A stretch of 64,000 nt of DNA from Verrucomicrobium spinosum DSM 4136 = JCM 18804 (GCF_000172155.1 NZ_ABIZ01000001.1:3877105-3941104); one strand, 5' to 3'. Counted from the first letter of the stretch, positions 25,625 through 35,475 are shown. The notes: a model not told the origin generated them from the letters alone. Numbers and translations are program-made.

Positions 25625-27355
25625 CTAGTGGATGCGGGGCTCCGGGGTCGGCGTGCCCGTGTGGTGGAGGAAACGGAAGTCGCAGCCTTCGTTGGCCTGG
25701 GTCACCTCGTTGAGGAAGAGGTGGAGGTACCCTCGATCCACCTTGCGCTTCGGTGCCTGCCATTCTGCTCGGCGGGCGGCCAGTTCCTCATCGCTCACCT
25801 CCAGGGTCAGGGTGCGATCAGGCACGTTCAGGGAGATGATGTCCCCGTCCCGCACGAAGGCTAATGGACCGCCCACGGCGCTCTCTGGGGCGACATGGAG
25901 GATGCAAGCACCGTAGCTGGTGCCACTCATGCGGGCATCGCTGAGGCGCAGCACATCGCGTACGCCTGCCTCGAGCAATTTTTTGGGCAGCGGGAGCATG
26001 CCCCACTCCGGCATGCCGGGTGCGCCCACCGGGCCGGCGCTCTGGAGCACCATCACGGAATCGGCGGTGATGGGCAGGTCGGGATCGTCCAACCGGGCGG
26101 CGAGGTCTTCGTAGTCCTTGAACACGACCGCCGGTCCGGAGTGCGTCCAGAAGCGTTGCTCCATGGCGCTGTGTTTGATCACGGCTCCATCAGGGCAGAG
26201 ATTCCCGGTAAGCACAGCGGTTCCGCCCTCGGGTGACAGGGCCTGATCACGTGGCCTGATCACCTCTGTATTGTGGATCACGGCATCGGCCACGTTTTCC
26301 CCCAGCGTCTTGCCATTTACTGTGAGGCACCCTGGATTCAGGATGTCGGTGAGCTGGTTTAACAGGGCGGGCAGGCCCCCAGCAAAGTAGAAATCCTCCA
26401 TGAGGAAGCGGCCGGCCGGCCGCAGGTCGGCCAGACGCGGGGTGATGCGGGAGACGGCATCGAATTCACTCAGCGGCAGCTTGATGCCGGCGCGACCGGC
26501 CATGGCGATGAGATGCACGATGGCATTGGTGCTCCCTCCCACGGCCATATCCGCCACGATGGCGTTGTGGAAGGCTTCCTTGGTCAGGAACTTGGCGGGG
26601 TTGAGGTCGTTCCAGGCGTTCTCCACGATCTGGCGCCCGGAGGCGGCGGCCATGCGCCAGTGGCGGGCGTCGCTGGCGGGGATGCTGGAGGCTCCTGGCA
26701 GGGAGAGTCCAAGGGTCTCGGTGATGGCCGTCATGGTGGCGGCGGTGCCCATGGTCATGCAGTGACCGTGGGAACGGGCGATGCCGTCTTCGATCTCACA
26801 CCAGTCGTCCTGGGTAATGTTGCCCGCACGCAGCTCGGCCCAGTACTTCCAGGCATCGGTGCCGCTGCCCAGAGTCTGATCGCGCCATTGGCCGCGCAGC
26901 ATGGGGCCACCCGGCACGAAAATAAAGGGCATGTCAGCACTGAGCGCTCCCATGATGAGGGCGGGGGTCGTCTTGTCACAGGCACCCAGGAGCACGGCCC
27001 CGTCCACCGGATGGCAGCGCAGCACCTCCTCTGCTTCCATCGCCAGGAGGTTGCGATAGAGCATGGTGGTGGGCTTCATGAAGTTCTCGCTGAGCGAGAG
27101 CACGGGAATCTCGATCGGCATGCCGCCAGCCTGGAGGACCCCCTTTTTGACGTTTTCTGCCAGCACCTTGAAGTGCAAATGGCAGGGATTGATCTCCGAC
27201 CAGGTATTGAGGATGGCGATCACCGGCTTGCCCTGCCAGTCTTCCGGTCCCAATCCGAGCTGTCTGGCCCGGGAGCGGTGGCCAAAGGAGCGGAGATCAT
27301 TGGGGCCAAACCAACGGTAGGAGCGGAGCTGATCAGGAGTACGACGGGTGGGCAT
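25625..27355 (-). CDS. IlvD/Edd-family dehydratase (sugar-acid dehydratase)
   Basis: 576 residues from the ATG at 27355; the open frame extends upstream, but MPTRRTPDQLRSYRWFGPNDL is the family-like start. Fe-S/metal motifs are VLLGACDKTTPALIMGA, GHCMTMGTAATMTAI and VADMAVGGSTNAIVHL, and the C-terminus has LSDARMSGTSYGACILHVAPESA. The opening SYRWFGPNDLRSFGHRSRARQLG is typical of L-arabonate/pentonate dehydratases rather than dihydroxyacid dehydratase of branched-chain amino acid synthesis. Reaction: removal of water from an aldonate to a 2-keto-3-deoxy acid, which the downstream aldolase would split. Diverges from an SDR gene. Confidence 0.88.
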   Translation of the reverse strand: MPTRRTPDQLRSYRWFGPNDLRSFGHRSRARQLGLGPEDWQGKPVIAILNTWSEINPCHLHFKVLAENVKKGVLQAGGMPIEIPVLSLSENFMKPTTMLYRNLLAMEAEEVLRCHPVDGAVLLGACDKTTPALIMGALSADMPFIFVPGGPMLRGQWRDQTLGSGTDAWKYWAELRAGNITQDDWCEIEDGIARSHGHCMTMGTAATMTAITETLGLSLPGASSIPASDARHWRMAAASGRQIVENAWNDLNPAKFLTKEAFHNAIVADMAVGGSTNAIVHLIAMAGRAGIKLPLSEFDAVSRITPRLADLRPAGRFLMEDFYFAGGLPALLNQLTDILNPGCLTVNGKTLGENVADAVIHNTEVIRPRDQALSPEGGTAVLTGNLCPDGAVIKHSAMEQRFWTHSGPAVVFKDYEDLAARLDDPDLPITADSVMVLQSAGPVGAPGMPEWGMLPLPKKLLEAGVRDVLRLSDARMSGTSYGACILHVAPESAVGGPLAFVRDGDIISLNVPDRTLTLEVSDEELAARRAEWQAPKRKVDRGYLHLFLNEVTQANEGCDFRFLHHTGTPTPEPRIH

Positions 27356-27466
27356 GGGGATGGAGGATGGCGGGAACGGCGGGCGAGTCAAACGACCGGA
27401 AAAACCAAACGCTGACTGACGCTTCAAGCTTGCCACGATCCTTCCGCTGCATGTAAACAGGGCCGC

Positions 27467-28192
27467 ATGGTACTGGAGTCAAAGTCATGTGTGGTCACCG
27501 GAGCGGCGCGAGGCATCGGTCTGGCTCTGTGCAAGGCGCTGGTGGAAAAAGGGGCCAAGGTGGTGATGGCGGATATGGATGCCGCCGCACTGGAGTTGGC
27601 CGCTGCCAATCTGGGGGCAGCGGTGCTTCCCGTGGTGTGTGATGTGAGGCAGGCGGAGTCTGTGGCGGAGGCCGGGAGAAGGGCACAGTTGGCGTACGGT
27701 GCCGTGGATGTGTGGATCAACAATGCTGGCCTGGCCCGGCATCGGTGGATCACTGACTACACTGAGGCCGAAATCGACCTCATGCTGGATGTGAACCTGA
27801 AGGGCACGATCCTGGGCTCCCAGGAGGCTCTGCGGCGGATGATTCCGGCGCGGCGGGGGCACATCGTGAATATCATCTCGACTGCCAGCTTGCGCGGCAT
27901 CCCCTCTGAGACCGTGTACTGCGCCGCAAAGTGGGGCGTACGTGGCTTCACCCAAGGTATGCAGGAGGAGGCCGGTGCTCACGGCATTCGGGTAACGGCT
28001 CTGCTGCCCGGCGGTGTGGATACCGCATTTTGGGACGGGGCCTCAGATCGCAAGGCCCCCGTGGAGAAGTTCCTGAGCCCCGCTCAGGTGGCGGAGGCTA
28101 CCCTCAAGATGCTGGAAATGGATGACTGGTGCGTGCCGCGGGAACTCGTGCTGCGGGCGATGGCGGATTCGGACTTTTCAGTTCAGCCCTAG
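27467..28192 (+). CDS. Short-chain dehydrogenase/reductase
   Basis: 241 residues, classical SDR. The NAD(P)-binding motif is TGAARGIG (residues 11-18) with MADMD at the end of the second strand; the acidic residue there favours NAD. The NAG-type motif is INNAGLARH, and the catalytic Tyr151 and Lys155 lie in YCAAKWG, with a Ser upstream in IISTAS. It is transcribed divergently from the dehydratase-aldolase operon across about 110 bp and could oxidise the sugar, or the product aldehyde, in the same pathway. That link is inferred from position only. Confidence 0.88.
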   Translation: MVLESKSCVVTGAARGIGLALCKALVEKGAKVVMADMDAAALELAAANLGAAVLPVVCDVRQAESVAEAGRRAQLAYGAVDVWINNAGLARHRWITDYTEAEIDLMLDVNLKGTILGSQEALRRMIPARRGHIVNIISTASLRGIPSETVYCAAKWGVRGFTQGMQEEAGAHGIRVTALLPGGVDTAFWDGASDRKAPVEKFLSPAQVAEATLKMLEMDDWCVPRELVLRAMADSDFSVQP

Positions 28193-28343
28193 GTTCGAGA
28201 TTTTTAACTGCATGCAGCATGCAACATTAAAGGTGCGAGGTAATATCTAACCCTTTCGCCTGTAGATTCTGCTCATTGAGCCGCAGCCGGGCGAATATTC
28301 CTAATTGAGAGCGGAAGCTCTGCTAGGGAGGCGGCAGAATCGC

Positions 28344-29150
28344 ATGACCGCACCCTCCCCATTTCGCACCGTGGAGTTCTCAGACCCGGCTTTCACCGGC
28401 CCGGGGCTGCGCTTTGCCACTGTGAAAAGCAACGCTCTAAAACGACGTGCGGATGTGGCCCTCTTTACCCCACAGGGGTACATGCCCAAGAGCCTCCCTC
28501 TCGTGATTCTGCTGCATGGCGTGTATGGCAGTCATTGGGCCTGGGCGCTGAAGGGCGGGGCCCACCGGGTGCTCCAGAGGCTGGTGAGCCGGGATGAGGT
28601 GCCACCCATGATGCTCGCCATGCCCTCAGATGGACTCTGGGGCGATGGCTCAGGCTATCTGGCGCACCAGGAGGCGGACTATGCCTCCTGGATCGTCGAT
28701 GAGGTGCCAGCGGTGGCCGCCCTGTTGGCACCTCAGGTGGAGGGGGCGCCTCAGTTCATCGCGGGACTCTCCATGGGTGGCTACGGAGCGATGCGGCTGG
28801 GGGCCCTGAATTCCAAAAGGTTTCGTGGAATAAGTGCACACAGCAGCATCACCGACTATCGGCAGACGCAGGAGTTTGTGGAAGAGCCATTGCACGAGGT
28901 CAAGCTGAAGCCGGGTGAGGTGACTTGTGTGGCGGAAGCGATCCGGATGAACCGGGCTCACCTGCCCGCGTTGCGCTTTGACTGTGGCACGGACGACCCT
29001 TTGATCTCGCACAACCGGAAACTTCATGAGACCCTGCGGGACGAGGGCATCCCGCACCACTACCAGGAGTATCCCGGTGGACACACCTGGCGGTACTGGA
29101 GCACCCATCTGGCGGAGACGCTGCGTTTTTTTGGCGGTTTGGTCAGGTGA
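28344..29150 (+). CDS. Esterase D/tributyrin esterase family hydrolase
   Basis: 268 residues from the ATG at 28344, preceded by AGGGAGGCGG; an in-frame start further upstream adds 13 unlikely residues. Alpha/beta-hydrolase fold: LPLVILLHGVYGSHWAW (oxyanion HG), the nucleophile elbow GLSMGGYGAM with Ser near residue 142, LRFDCGTDDPL (acid) and YPGGHTWRYW (His). This layout matches the esterase/EstA-FrmB group, which cleaves short-chain acyl esters. No signal peptide is seen, so it is probably cytoplasmic. Confidence 0.87.
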   Translation: MTAPSPFRTVEFSDPAFTGPGLRFATVKSNALKRRADVALFTPQGYMPKSLPLVILLHGVYGSHWAWALKGGAHRVLQRLVSRDEVPPMMLAMPSDGLWGDGSGYLAHQEADYASWIVDEVPAVAALLAPQVEGAPQFIAGLSMGGYGAMRLGALNSKRFRGISAHSSITDYRQTQEFVEEPLHEVKLKPGEVTCVAEAIRMNRAHLPALRFDCGTDDPLISHNRKLHETLRDEGIPHHYQEYPGGHTWRYWSTHLAETLRFFGGLVR

Positions 29151-29166
29151 AAAGTTCCAGTTGCAC

Positions 29167-31656
29167 CTAGATCCCGACCTCAAGTGAGGCGGTTCGAATC
29201 TCTTCTGGTGAGCTCTCCGGTCGGTTGAGCACTTGGATCAGATTCCGCACCTCAGGGCTGCCGATCCCGGGTTCCTTAAACAGAGGGTGCTGAAGGAGAT
29301 CGGTGATGGAGGGGCGCAGCTGGGGATCGGGATGGAGCATCTGGTTGATGAGCCGGTCCAACGTGCCGACACCCAGACCGAGAAGATTGCCCGAGCCATC
29401 GGTGCCCAGGGGGCGGGCGGTATGGTCAGAATCGGTGCCGAACTGCAAAACTTCATTGTACACCTGCTGCTGATAGTTGGGGTCCTCCTTGCTCAAGGTC
29501 GCAAAGAGGTGCTGATTGCCATGGAAGAGCTGGAAAGCGGTGATGCCCAGAGCCCAGGTGTCAGACTTTCCGGTGACCACGAAGCCTTCCTCCTCGCCGG
29601 GCAAGGGTGCTCCGGACTCAATGGCACGGGACGACGCTAGGACCTCCGGTGCCAGGTGCAGGGTGTTATCGATGGGCTTCCCCTGGAATCGCTGCGAGGT
29701 GCCCTGGAGGGAGAATCCGAAGTCGGCCACCTTGGCGCGACCGTCCTCACCCACCAGGAAGTTTTCCGGCTTGATGTCGAGGTGCAGCATGCCTCGGGTC
29801 TCCTGAACGTGTTGCATGCCTTGCAGCATGTCGCGCAGCAGGGTCAACCGGGCGAGGTTGGCGGACTCTGGGGTGATGTGGCCGCGGTCCTCGGCCTCCG
29901 TGATGCGGGTGCCGACCTTGGCGACGTCTCCCCCGGGGGCCAGTTCCATGGCCAGGAAGACAAGCCCGTTGGGGGAGAGAAAGGCTCCTTTGTACCCCAC
30001 AATGTTGGGATGGCCCGCACCATGGGCGAGCTGGTGGCTGCGCGCCTCCCGGGCGGAGATCTCAAAGAAGGGCTGGGCGGTCTCCTCATCCAGCATCGGC
30101 ATGTTCGCGATGGTGGGGTACTTCAGCACGATGCGTTCTGTCTTCTCCACCTCCTTCCCGTCCTCGACTTCCGTCCAGCGGGCTTCGTAGAGGTCCACGA
30201 TGCCGAGGTCCCCGTGGTTCAAGTAGTCAACGCGATGATAAATGCGGCCGTTGAGCACGCAAGTCTCCGGATCCACCATGTGATTGGAGAGCTGGCTCAC
30301 CGCGGCTGTGTAGGCCTTGTTGATGAAGAGCTGCACCCGATATGGGGCCGTGTCAAATGAGGCTCCCAGAGCATCCCGCCCGTCGCCAAGGGTGGTGGCG
30401 AGCGCGCGGTGCAGGTCTTGTTTGAAGGTGGGTCCTTTGGAGGTGATGAAGCCGAGTTGCTGATCCTCCGTCAGCTGACGAAGGTCCCGGGCCATGAGTT
30501 CACCCAGCGTCTTGGAGAGATGTTCAAGTGCGTCATCGTCGCGATTGGCGACGGCTTCCTGAAGGAGTCGTCCCAGGCTCTGGAAGGTGTCCGACTGAAG
30601 GGTCTCCCGTGAAACATGCTTGAAGCTGGATTCTTCCAATAGGGGAGGCGCGTCCTGGCCAAGCACCACATCAGTGTGCGGTGTCACTTGATGTGATTGC
30701 TGGCGGAAGGCCTCTGCGGCGGAGTCAAAACCGGTGCGCTCGTGTGTGGTGACGTGCTTGAGCCGGTCGCGAGAGAAGCTCTGGATCTCCTGGTTGATTC
30801 CGCCCTGGGCGTTCATGCGGTCAGGATCCTCACCGAGTTTTGCAAAGAAGATCTCCTGCTTGGCCGTGGCAAACTCATCGCCCCTTTCCACATGCGTGGG
30901 TCGAAGGCGGCCACCCGCATCCTGGAGTTGCTTGTCCAGAGGTTGGTAGTTCTCCAACGGCACGAGTTGCCGGTGGGCCTCGGCTAGGCGGAGGTTGAGC
31001 TCGTTGTTGGTGCCCTGAGGATTGGCGCCCTCCAGGTGCAGCTTCAGGGAGCGGAGGGTTTCCACCCTGTGCTCAACGGGGGCACCTTCATGCTCCTGTT
31101 CTTGCAACATCACGGCAAGCCGGTCAGCCTCTTCGAGGTGCCTGCAGGGCAGGGTCTGGATCTCACTTTCCACGAACCGGATCATCTCCGCGACGGGGCC
31201 GGCATCGCCATGACCTTCGCCCCCGCGATGCTGTTGAATGATCTCCAACTTGACCTTTAGCTGGTTCAATACTGGAAGAAGCTCCGTGTCTGGAGCGCCC
31301 TGGGACTTGAGCTGGTGGTATTGTTCCCCCAGTCGGATGGCGGCCTTGTGATTGCTGCCGATCGCAGGATCTGGGGCGAGATGGTTGTTGATCCGGAGGG
31401 CCAGGCGCAGTACCCCGTCCTTGAGATTCGCATAGCGGGAGGCCCGGCCGATCGCGGTCTTGATGCCCACGCGGCTCAGCAGATTTTCGGTGGAGACTCG
31501 GTCCCCGCCCAGGCGGGTGTTGATGCTGTCCACTACGGTCTGCTGGGAGGCGCGGGCCGTGCCATTAGGGCTGATCTTGATGCCGCCCGGCTGGTCCTGC
31601 TGGGGGGCATGGCCTGGATTGAGATGCTGCTGCGACTGGGTTCGGGTGACGTTCAT
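29167..31656 (-). CDS. Large Ser/Thr protein kinase with effector-like N-terminus
   Basis: 829 residues. There is no signal peptide or transmembrane segment; the first about 50 residues are Gln/Ser/Thr-rich and look disordered. Residues about 60-460 are helical, charged and unlike any family I recognise. A C-terminal kinase domain spans about 475-810: glycine loop GDLGIVDLYEA, catalytic Lys512 in RIVLKYP, catalytic loop MLHLDIKPENFLV with Asp627, DFG in VADFGFSLQ and LAPEVLA. The HxD motif is HLD, so this is a non-RD kinase. The layout (non-membrane, long N-terminal region, C-terminal kinase) is closer to secreted effector kinases such as YpkA/YopO or chlamydial Pkn5 than to receptor-type PknB. 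Confidence 0.85.
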   Translation of the reverse strand: MNVTRTQSQQHLNPGHAPQQDQPGGIKISPNGTARASQQTVVDSINTRLGGDRVSTENLLSRVGIKTAIGRASRYANLKDGVLRLALRINNHLAPDPAIGSNHKAAIRLGEQYHQLKSQGAPDTELLPVLNQLKVKLEIIQQHRGGEGHGDAGPVAEMIRFVESEIQTLPCRHLEEADRLAVMLQEQEHEGAPVEHRVETLRSLKLHLEGANPQGTNNELNLRLAEAHRQLVPLENYQPLDKQLQDAGGRLRPTHVERGDEFATAKQEIFFAKLGEDPDRMNAQGGINQEIQSFSRDRLKHVTTHERTGFDSAAEAFRQQSHQVTPHTDVVLGQDAPPLLEESSFKHVSRETLQSDTFQSLGRLLQEAVANRDDDALEHLSKTLGELMARDLRQLTEDQQLGFITSKGPTFKQDLHRALATTLGDGRDALGASFDTAPYRVQLFINKAYTAAVSQLSNHMVDPETCVLNGRIYHRVDYLNHGDLGIVDLYEARWTEVEDGKEVEKTERIVLKYPTIANMPMLDEETAQPFFEISAREARSHQLAHGAGHPNIVGYKGAFLSPNGLVFLAMELAPGGDVAKVGTRITEAEDRGHITPESANLARLTLLRDMLQGMQHVQETRGMLHLDIKPENFLVGEDGRAKVADFGFSLQGTSQRFQGKPIDNTLHLAPEVLASSRAIESGAPLPGEEEGFVVTGKSDTWALGITAFQLFHGNQHLFATLSKEDPNYQQQVYNEVLQFGTDSDHTARPLGTDGSGNLLGLGVGTLDRLINQMLHPDPQLRPSITDLLQHPLFKEPGIGSPEVRNLIQVLNRPESSPEEIRTASLEVGI

Positions 31657-31715
31657 AGCGATGGCAGTGGGTGAAGGCGCGTGTGTCTTCTACTCAGCCT
31701 TTGTGGCTATGGCGG

Positions 31716-34679
31716 TTACACCGTGGAGGATTTGCTGGACTTGCTGGTGGGGGCGGGTGTTAGCACCTGACGAAGAAATCTCCCGGTGGGGCTGGCCTTG
31801 TTGGCGGCCAGCTTTTCCGGGGTGCCTTCAGCCACGATCATGCCGCCCTCACTGCCCCCACCGGGGCCGAGGTCGATGACCCAGTCGGCACACTTGATGA
31901 CGTCCAGATTGTGCTCGATGACGATGAGGGTGTTGCCCGCGTCGCGGAGTTTTGTGAGCACTCCCAGCAGCGTCTGAATATCCGCAAAGTGGAGTCCAGT
32001 GGTGGGCTCATCCAGCAGGTAGAGGGTGCGCCCGGTGGCTTTTTTCGCCAGTTCTGCGGCGAGTTTCACGCGCTGGGCTTCGCCGCCAGAGAGGGTGGCC
32101 CCGCTCTGGCCGAGCTTCACATAGCCCAGACCGACCTGTTCCAGCGCATGCAGCTTGGGGAAGATGTTGGGCTGACGGTCAAAGAAGCGGCAGGCCTCGG
32201 CCACGGTCATCTCCAGCACCTCGGAGATGCTGCGCCCTTTGTAGGTGATCTCCAGGGTCTCTGCATTGTAACGGCGGCCCTGACACTGATCGCACGTGAC
32301 CTGCACGTCGCTGAGGAAGTGCATGTCAATCGTGAGCACACCATCTCCGCCACACTTCTCACAACGGCCCCCGGCGACGTTGAAGCTGAAGCGGCTGGAG
32401 TCATACCCGCGAACCCGGGCGGAGGGGAGCTGGGCAAAGAGATCCCGGATGGGCGTGAAGGCCCCGGCATAGGTGGCGGGGTTGGAGCGCGGACTGCGGC
32501 CGATGGGAGACTGGTCGATGACCACCACCTTGTCCACGCCATGCAGCCCGGAGAGATGGTCATGCTCACCGGGCTCGTCCTTGGCGTTGTAGAAGTGCCG
32601 CATGAGGGCGCGCCGCAGAATGGCATCTACCAGGGAGGACTTCCCGCTGCCGGAGGGGCCGGTCACGCAAACGAAACTGCCGAGGGGGAAGGAGACGGTG
32701 ACGTTCCGCAGATTGTGCTCCCGGGCACCGTGGATGGTGATGCAGTCTGGCTCGTCCCGATGGGAGGCGGATTCATCCACGAGGAGTTGTTTCTGCGATC
32801 CGCGCCAGGGGATGCGGGTGCGGGGCACCGGAATGGAGATGCGGTGGTCCAGATAGGCTCCTGTGGTGGAGTGCTCATTCCGCATGACCTGGGCGGGGGT
32901 GCCCTCTGCGATGATACGGCCTCCCAGCGGCCCGGCACCGGGACCCAGCTCGATGATCCAGTCCGCGGCCCGCATGGTGTCCTCATCATGCTCGACAACG
33001 AGCACGGAGTTGCCCAGATCCCGCAGACGCTTGAGCGTGCCGATGAGGCGCTCGTTGTCGGCCGGGTGGAGGCCGATGCTGGGCTCATCCAACACATAGA
33101 GGACGCCCGCGAGACCGGCCCCTATCTGAGTGGCCAGGCGGATGCGCTGGGCCTCGCCGCCGGAGAGGCTGCCGCTCTCCCGATCCAGTGAAAGATAGCC
33201 GAGGCCCACTTGATCCAGGAAGTCCAGACGCTTGAGGATCTCCTTTTGAAGTTCCTCGCAGTAGGTGCGCTGTAGATCGGTCAGCACCAGTTCTCTCACC
33301 CAGGGGATCGCATCGCGGATGGCCAAGCGGGTGATGTCATGAATGTTGAGCTGGGGCCGCGGTGTCGTGGCTGCGGTACCCAGCAGTACGGCCAGCACCT
33401 CCGGGCGCAGGCGGCGGCCTTGACAGGTCTTGCACGGCAGCGGGTTCATGAAACGAGCCAGCATGGACCGCAGCTTGTCCGTCCTGGTCTCTGCGTACAT
33501 GCGCTCCACCTGCGGTACCAGGCCTTCAAAAGGTTTGGCCAGACTGCGTTTGTTCCCATCGAGCTTCCAGCCAGTGGGTACGGCTGTTTTGCCCGTACCC
33601 TGGAAGAGGGCTTCCTTGAAGGCAGCCGGTAGTTTTTTAAACGGCGTGTTCATATCGGCGCCGAAGTGTCCGGCCAGGCCCTCCACGGCGCGGTCATGCA
33701 GGGCTTTCAGACGCGGTTGCCGCGTCCACCATGTCTTCACCGCCCCTTCCGCCAGGGTTTTGGACTCGTCTGGCACGAGCAGATGCGGGTCCGCCGCCAT
33801 GAGGGCTCCCACACCTTCACAGGCGGGACAGGCTCCCAGGTGGGTGTTGAACGAGAAGTGCTTGGGGGTGAAGTCTTCCAGCACCAGCCCCGTCTCGGGG
33901 TTGGCATAGGCGGTGGTGAAGGTGCGGACCTCCCCGGCCTCGCCTGGACCGGTGAGAAAGCGCACCTCTCGCGGGTTCCATTTGAGCGCTGTTTCGAGCG
34001 CCTCCATGAGGCGGGTGCGTACGCCTTCCCGGATGACGAGCCGATCCACCACGATCTCGATGGAATGGGGCTCGGCCCGGGGTGTGCGGAGTTTCTCATC
34101 CAGCTCCAGGATCTCGCCATCCAGCCGCACACGGACGAATCCCTGGCGCTGTAGTTTCTCAAAGAGGCCGCGGAAGTCGCCTTTCTCGTGATCGACGGCG
34201 GGTGCCAGGACGATGGCCCGGGTTCCTTCAGGCAGGGTCAGGATCTCCTCGGCGATCTCGGCGGAGGTCATTTTCCGCAGGCGCACGCCCGTGGTGGGAT
34301 CGTGCGGCTGCCCGGCGGCTGCGTAGAGGACGCGCAGGTAGTCGTAGATTTCAGTGACGGTCGCGATCGTGGAGCGGGGATTGTGCGCCACGGTGCGCTG
34401 CTCGATGGCCACGGCAGGTGACAGGCCGTCAATGAAGTCCACATCCGGCTTGTCGAGCTGGTCCAGGAACTGCCGTGCATAGGCGGAGAGGCTCTGCACA
34501 TAGCGGCGCTGGCCCTCGGCGTAGAGTGTATCGAACGCCAGGGAGGACTTGCCGGAACCGCTGACTCCGGTGAGCACCACAAGCTGGCCTCGGGGGATGT
34601 CCACATCCACATTGCGCAGGTTGTGCTGCCGGGCACCCCGCACGCGGATGATGTTTTCTGCTACAGGGCGGGAATTCAT
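31716..34679 (-). CDS. uvrA: Excinuclease ABC subunit A
   Basis: 987 residues from the ATG at 34679; an upstream in-frame Met adds 15 unlikely residues. Two ABC modules are present: Walker A GVSGSGKSSLAFDTL with the UvrA signature YAEGQRRYVQSLSAYARQFL in the N-terminal module, and GPSGSGKSSLVDAIL in the second. Signature motifs SGGEAQRIRLATQIG and SGGEAQRVKLAAELA, Walker B VLYVLDEPSIGLHP and TLYLLDEPTTGLHF, and zinc modules (CPACEGVG, CKTCQGRR, CEKCGGDG, CDQCQGRR) are all visible. The UvrB-binding region (about residues 130-245) is present, so this is canonical UvrA rather than the shorter UvrA2. Damage recognition in nucleotide excision repair. Confidence 0.96.
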   Translation of the reverse strand: MNSRPVAENIIRVRGARQHNLRNVDVDIPRGQLVVLTGVSGSGKSSLAFDTLYAEGQRRYVQSLSAYARQFLDQLDKPDVDFIDGLSPAVAIEQRTVAHNPRSTIATVTEIYDYLRVLYAAAGQPHDPTTGVRLRKMTSAEIAEEILTLPEGTRAIVLAPAVDHEKGDFRGLFEKLQRQGFVRVRLDGEILELDEKLRTPRAEPHSIEIVVDRLVIREGVRTRLMEALETALKWNPREVRFLTGPGEAGEVRTFTTAYANPETGLVLEDFTPKHFSFNTHLGACPACEGVGALMAADPHLLVPDESKTLAEGAVKTWWTRQPRLKALHDRAVEGLAGHFGADMNTPFKKLPAAFKEALFQGTGKTAVPTGWKLDGNKRSLAKPFEGLVPQVERMYAETRTDKLRSMLARFMNPLPCKTCQGRRLRPEVLAVLLGTAATTPRPQLNIHDITRLAIRDAIPWVRELVLTDLQRTYCEELQKEILKRLDFLDQVGLGYLSLDRESGSLSGGEAQRIRLATQIGAGLAGVLYVLDEPSIGLHPADNERLIGTLKRLRDLGNSVLVVEHDEDTMRAADWIIELGPGAGPLGGRIIAEGTPAQVMRNEHSTTGAYLDHRISIPVPRTRIPWRGSQKQLLVDESASHRDEPDCITIHGAREHNLRNVTVSFPLGSFVCVTGPSGSGKSSLVDAILRRALMRHFYNAKDEPGEHDHLSGLHGVDKVVVIDQSPIGRSPRSNPATYAGAFTPIRDLFAQLPSARVRGYDSSRFSFNVAGGRCEKCGGDGVLTIDMHFLSDVQVTCDQCQGRRYNAETLEITYKGRSISEVLEMTVAEACRFFDRQPNIFPKLHALEQVGLGYVKLGQSGATLSGGEAQRVKLAAELAKKATGRTLYLLDEPTTGLHFADIQTLLGVLTKLRDAGNTLIVIEHNLDVIKCADWVIDLGPGGGSEGGMIVAEGTPEKLAANKASPTGRFLRQVLTPAPTSKSSKSSTV

Positions 34680-34851
34680 GGGGCAGGGGATTGTCAACAT
34701 CCACCGGAAGGGGGGCGGCATCAAGGCACAGTGCCGGGCGGGAGGTCAAAAAGTTCTGAAATATCGGCGCAACCTTCTCAAACACCGTGTGTTTACGATG
34801 TCCATGTCCACCCTGACCTTGCGAACCGTCCCAGCCTTACTAGCTTGGAAC

Positions 34852-35475
34852 ATGCCGGAATGGACTCCGACACCCGCAACACCCCAACCTGCCGTGGATG
34901 CCTCCGCGGACGAGGAGAGTGTGCGACTGATGCTCAGGGTGAAGGAAGGAGACATGCGGGCTTTTGAACAACTGGTGGAGATGCATCAGCGTGCCGTGAT
35001 CGGCACCGTGGCCCGGATGCTGAACAACATGGACGATGCGCACGACATCGCGCAGCAGGTCTTTGTGCGAGTGTGGCGCTCCGCCGCCCGCTACGAGCCC
35101 AGTGCGAAATTCACCACCTGGCTCTTTACGATTGCGCGGAATCTCGTCTTCAATGAGATGCGGCGTCGTGGGCGGAAGAAGGAGGTCTCCATGGAGGAGG
35201 ATCAGGAGGAACACCATCGGGAGCATGCCACCTCACCCAGGCAGAATCCTGACAATGTGGTCGCCCAGGGGGAAATGGAGACCGCAATCGACCGTGCCAT
35301 CCAAAGCCTGCCGGAAAAGCAACGCCTGGCAGTGAGCCTGCGCAAAGATGCGGACATGCCCTATGAAGAGATCTGCGAGATCCTCGGCATGTCTCTCTCG
35401 GCCGTGAAGAGCCTGCTCTTCCGCGCAAGAAACGAACTCAAGGAGAAGCTGTCAGCCTTTCTGGACGAGTCCTGA
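34852..35475 (+). CDS. ECF-type RNA polymerase sigma factor
   Basis: 207 residues from the ATG at 34852; ATG 34798 (18 residues longer) is possible. Sigma region 2 is LMLRVKEGDMRAFEQLVEMH through DDAHDIAQQVFVRVWRSA and FTTWLFTIARNLVFNEMRRR. Region 4 is LPEKQRLAVSLRKDADMPYEEICEILGMSLSAVKSLLFRARNE, written here with its helix-turn-helix at residues about 165-195. A Glu/His-rich linker (EEDQEEHHREHATS) separates the two. No anti-sigma gene follows; the next gene is an ExoD-like protein. It diverges from uvrA. Confidence 0.92.
   Translation: MPEWTPTPATPQPAVDASADEESVRLMLRVKEGDMRAFEQLVEMHQRAVIGTVARMLNNMDDAHDIAQQVFVRVWRSAARYEPSAKFTTWLFTIARNLVFNEMRRRGRKKEVSMEEDQEEHHREHATSPRQNPDNVVAQGEMETAIDRAIQSLPEKQRLAVSLRKDADMPYEEICEILGMSLSAVKSLLFRARNELKEKLSAFLDES

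Noticed and set aside
31911-33191. A 426-codon plus-strand frame inside uvrA
   Set aside because: Antisense to well-conserved UvrA motifs.
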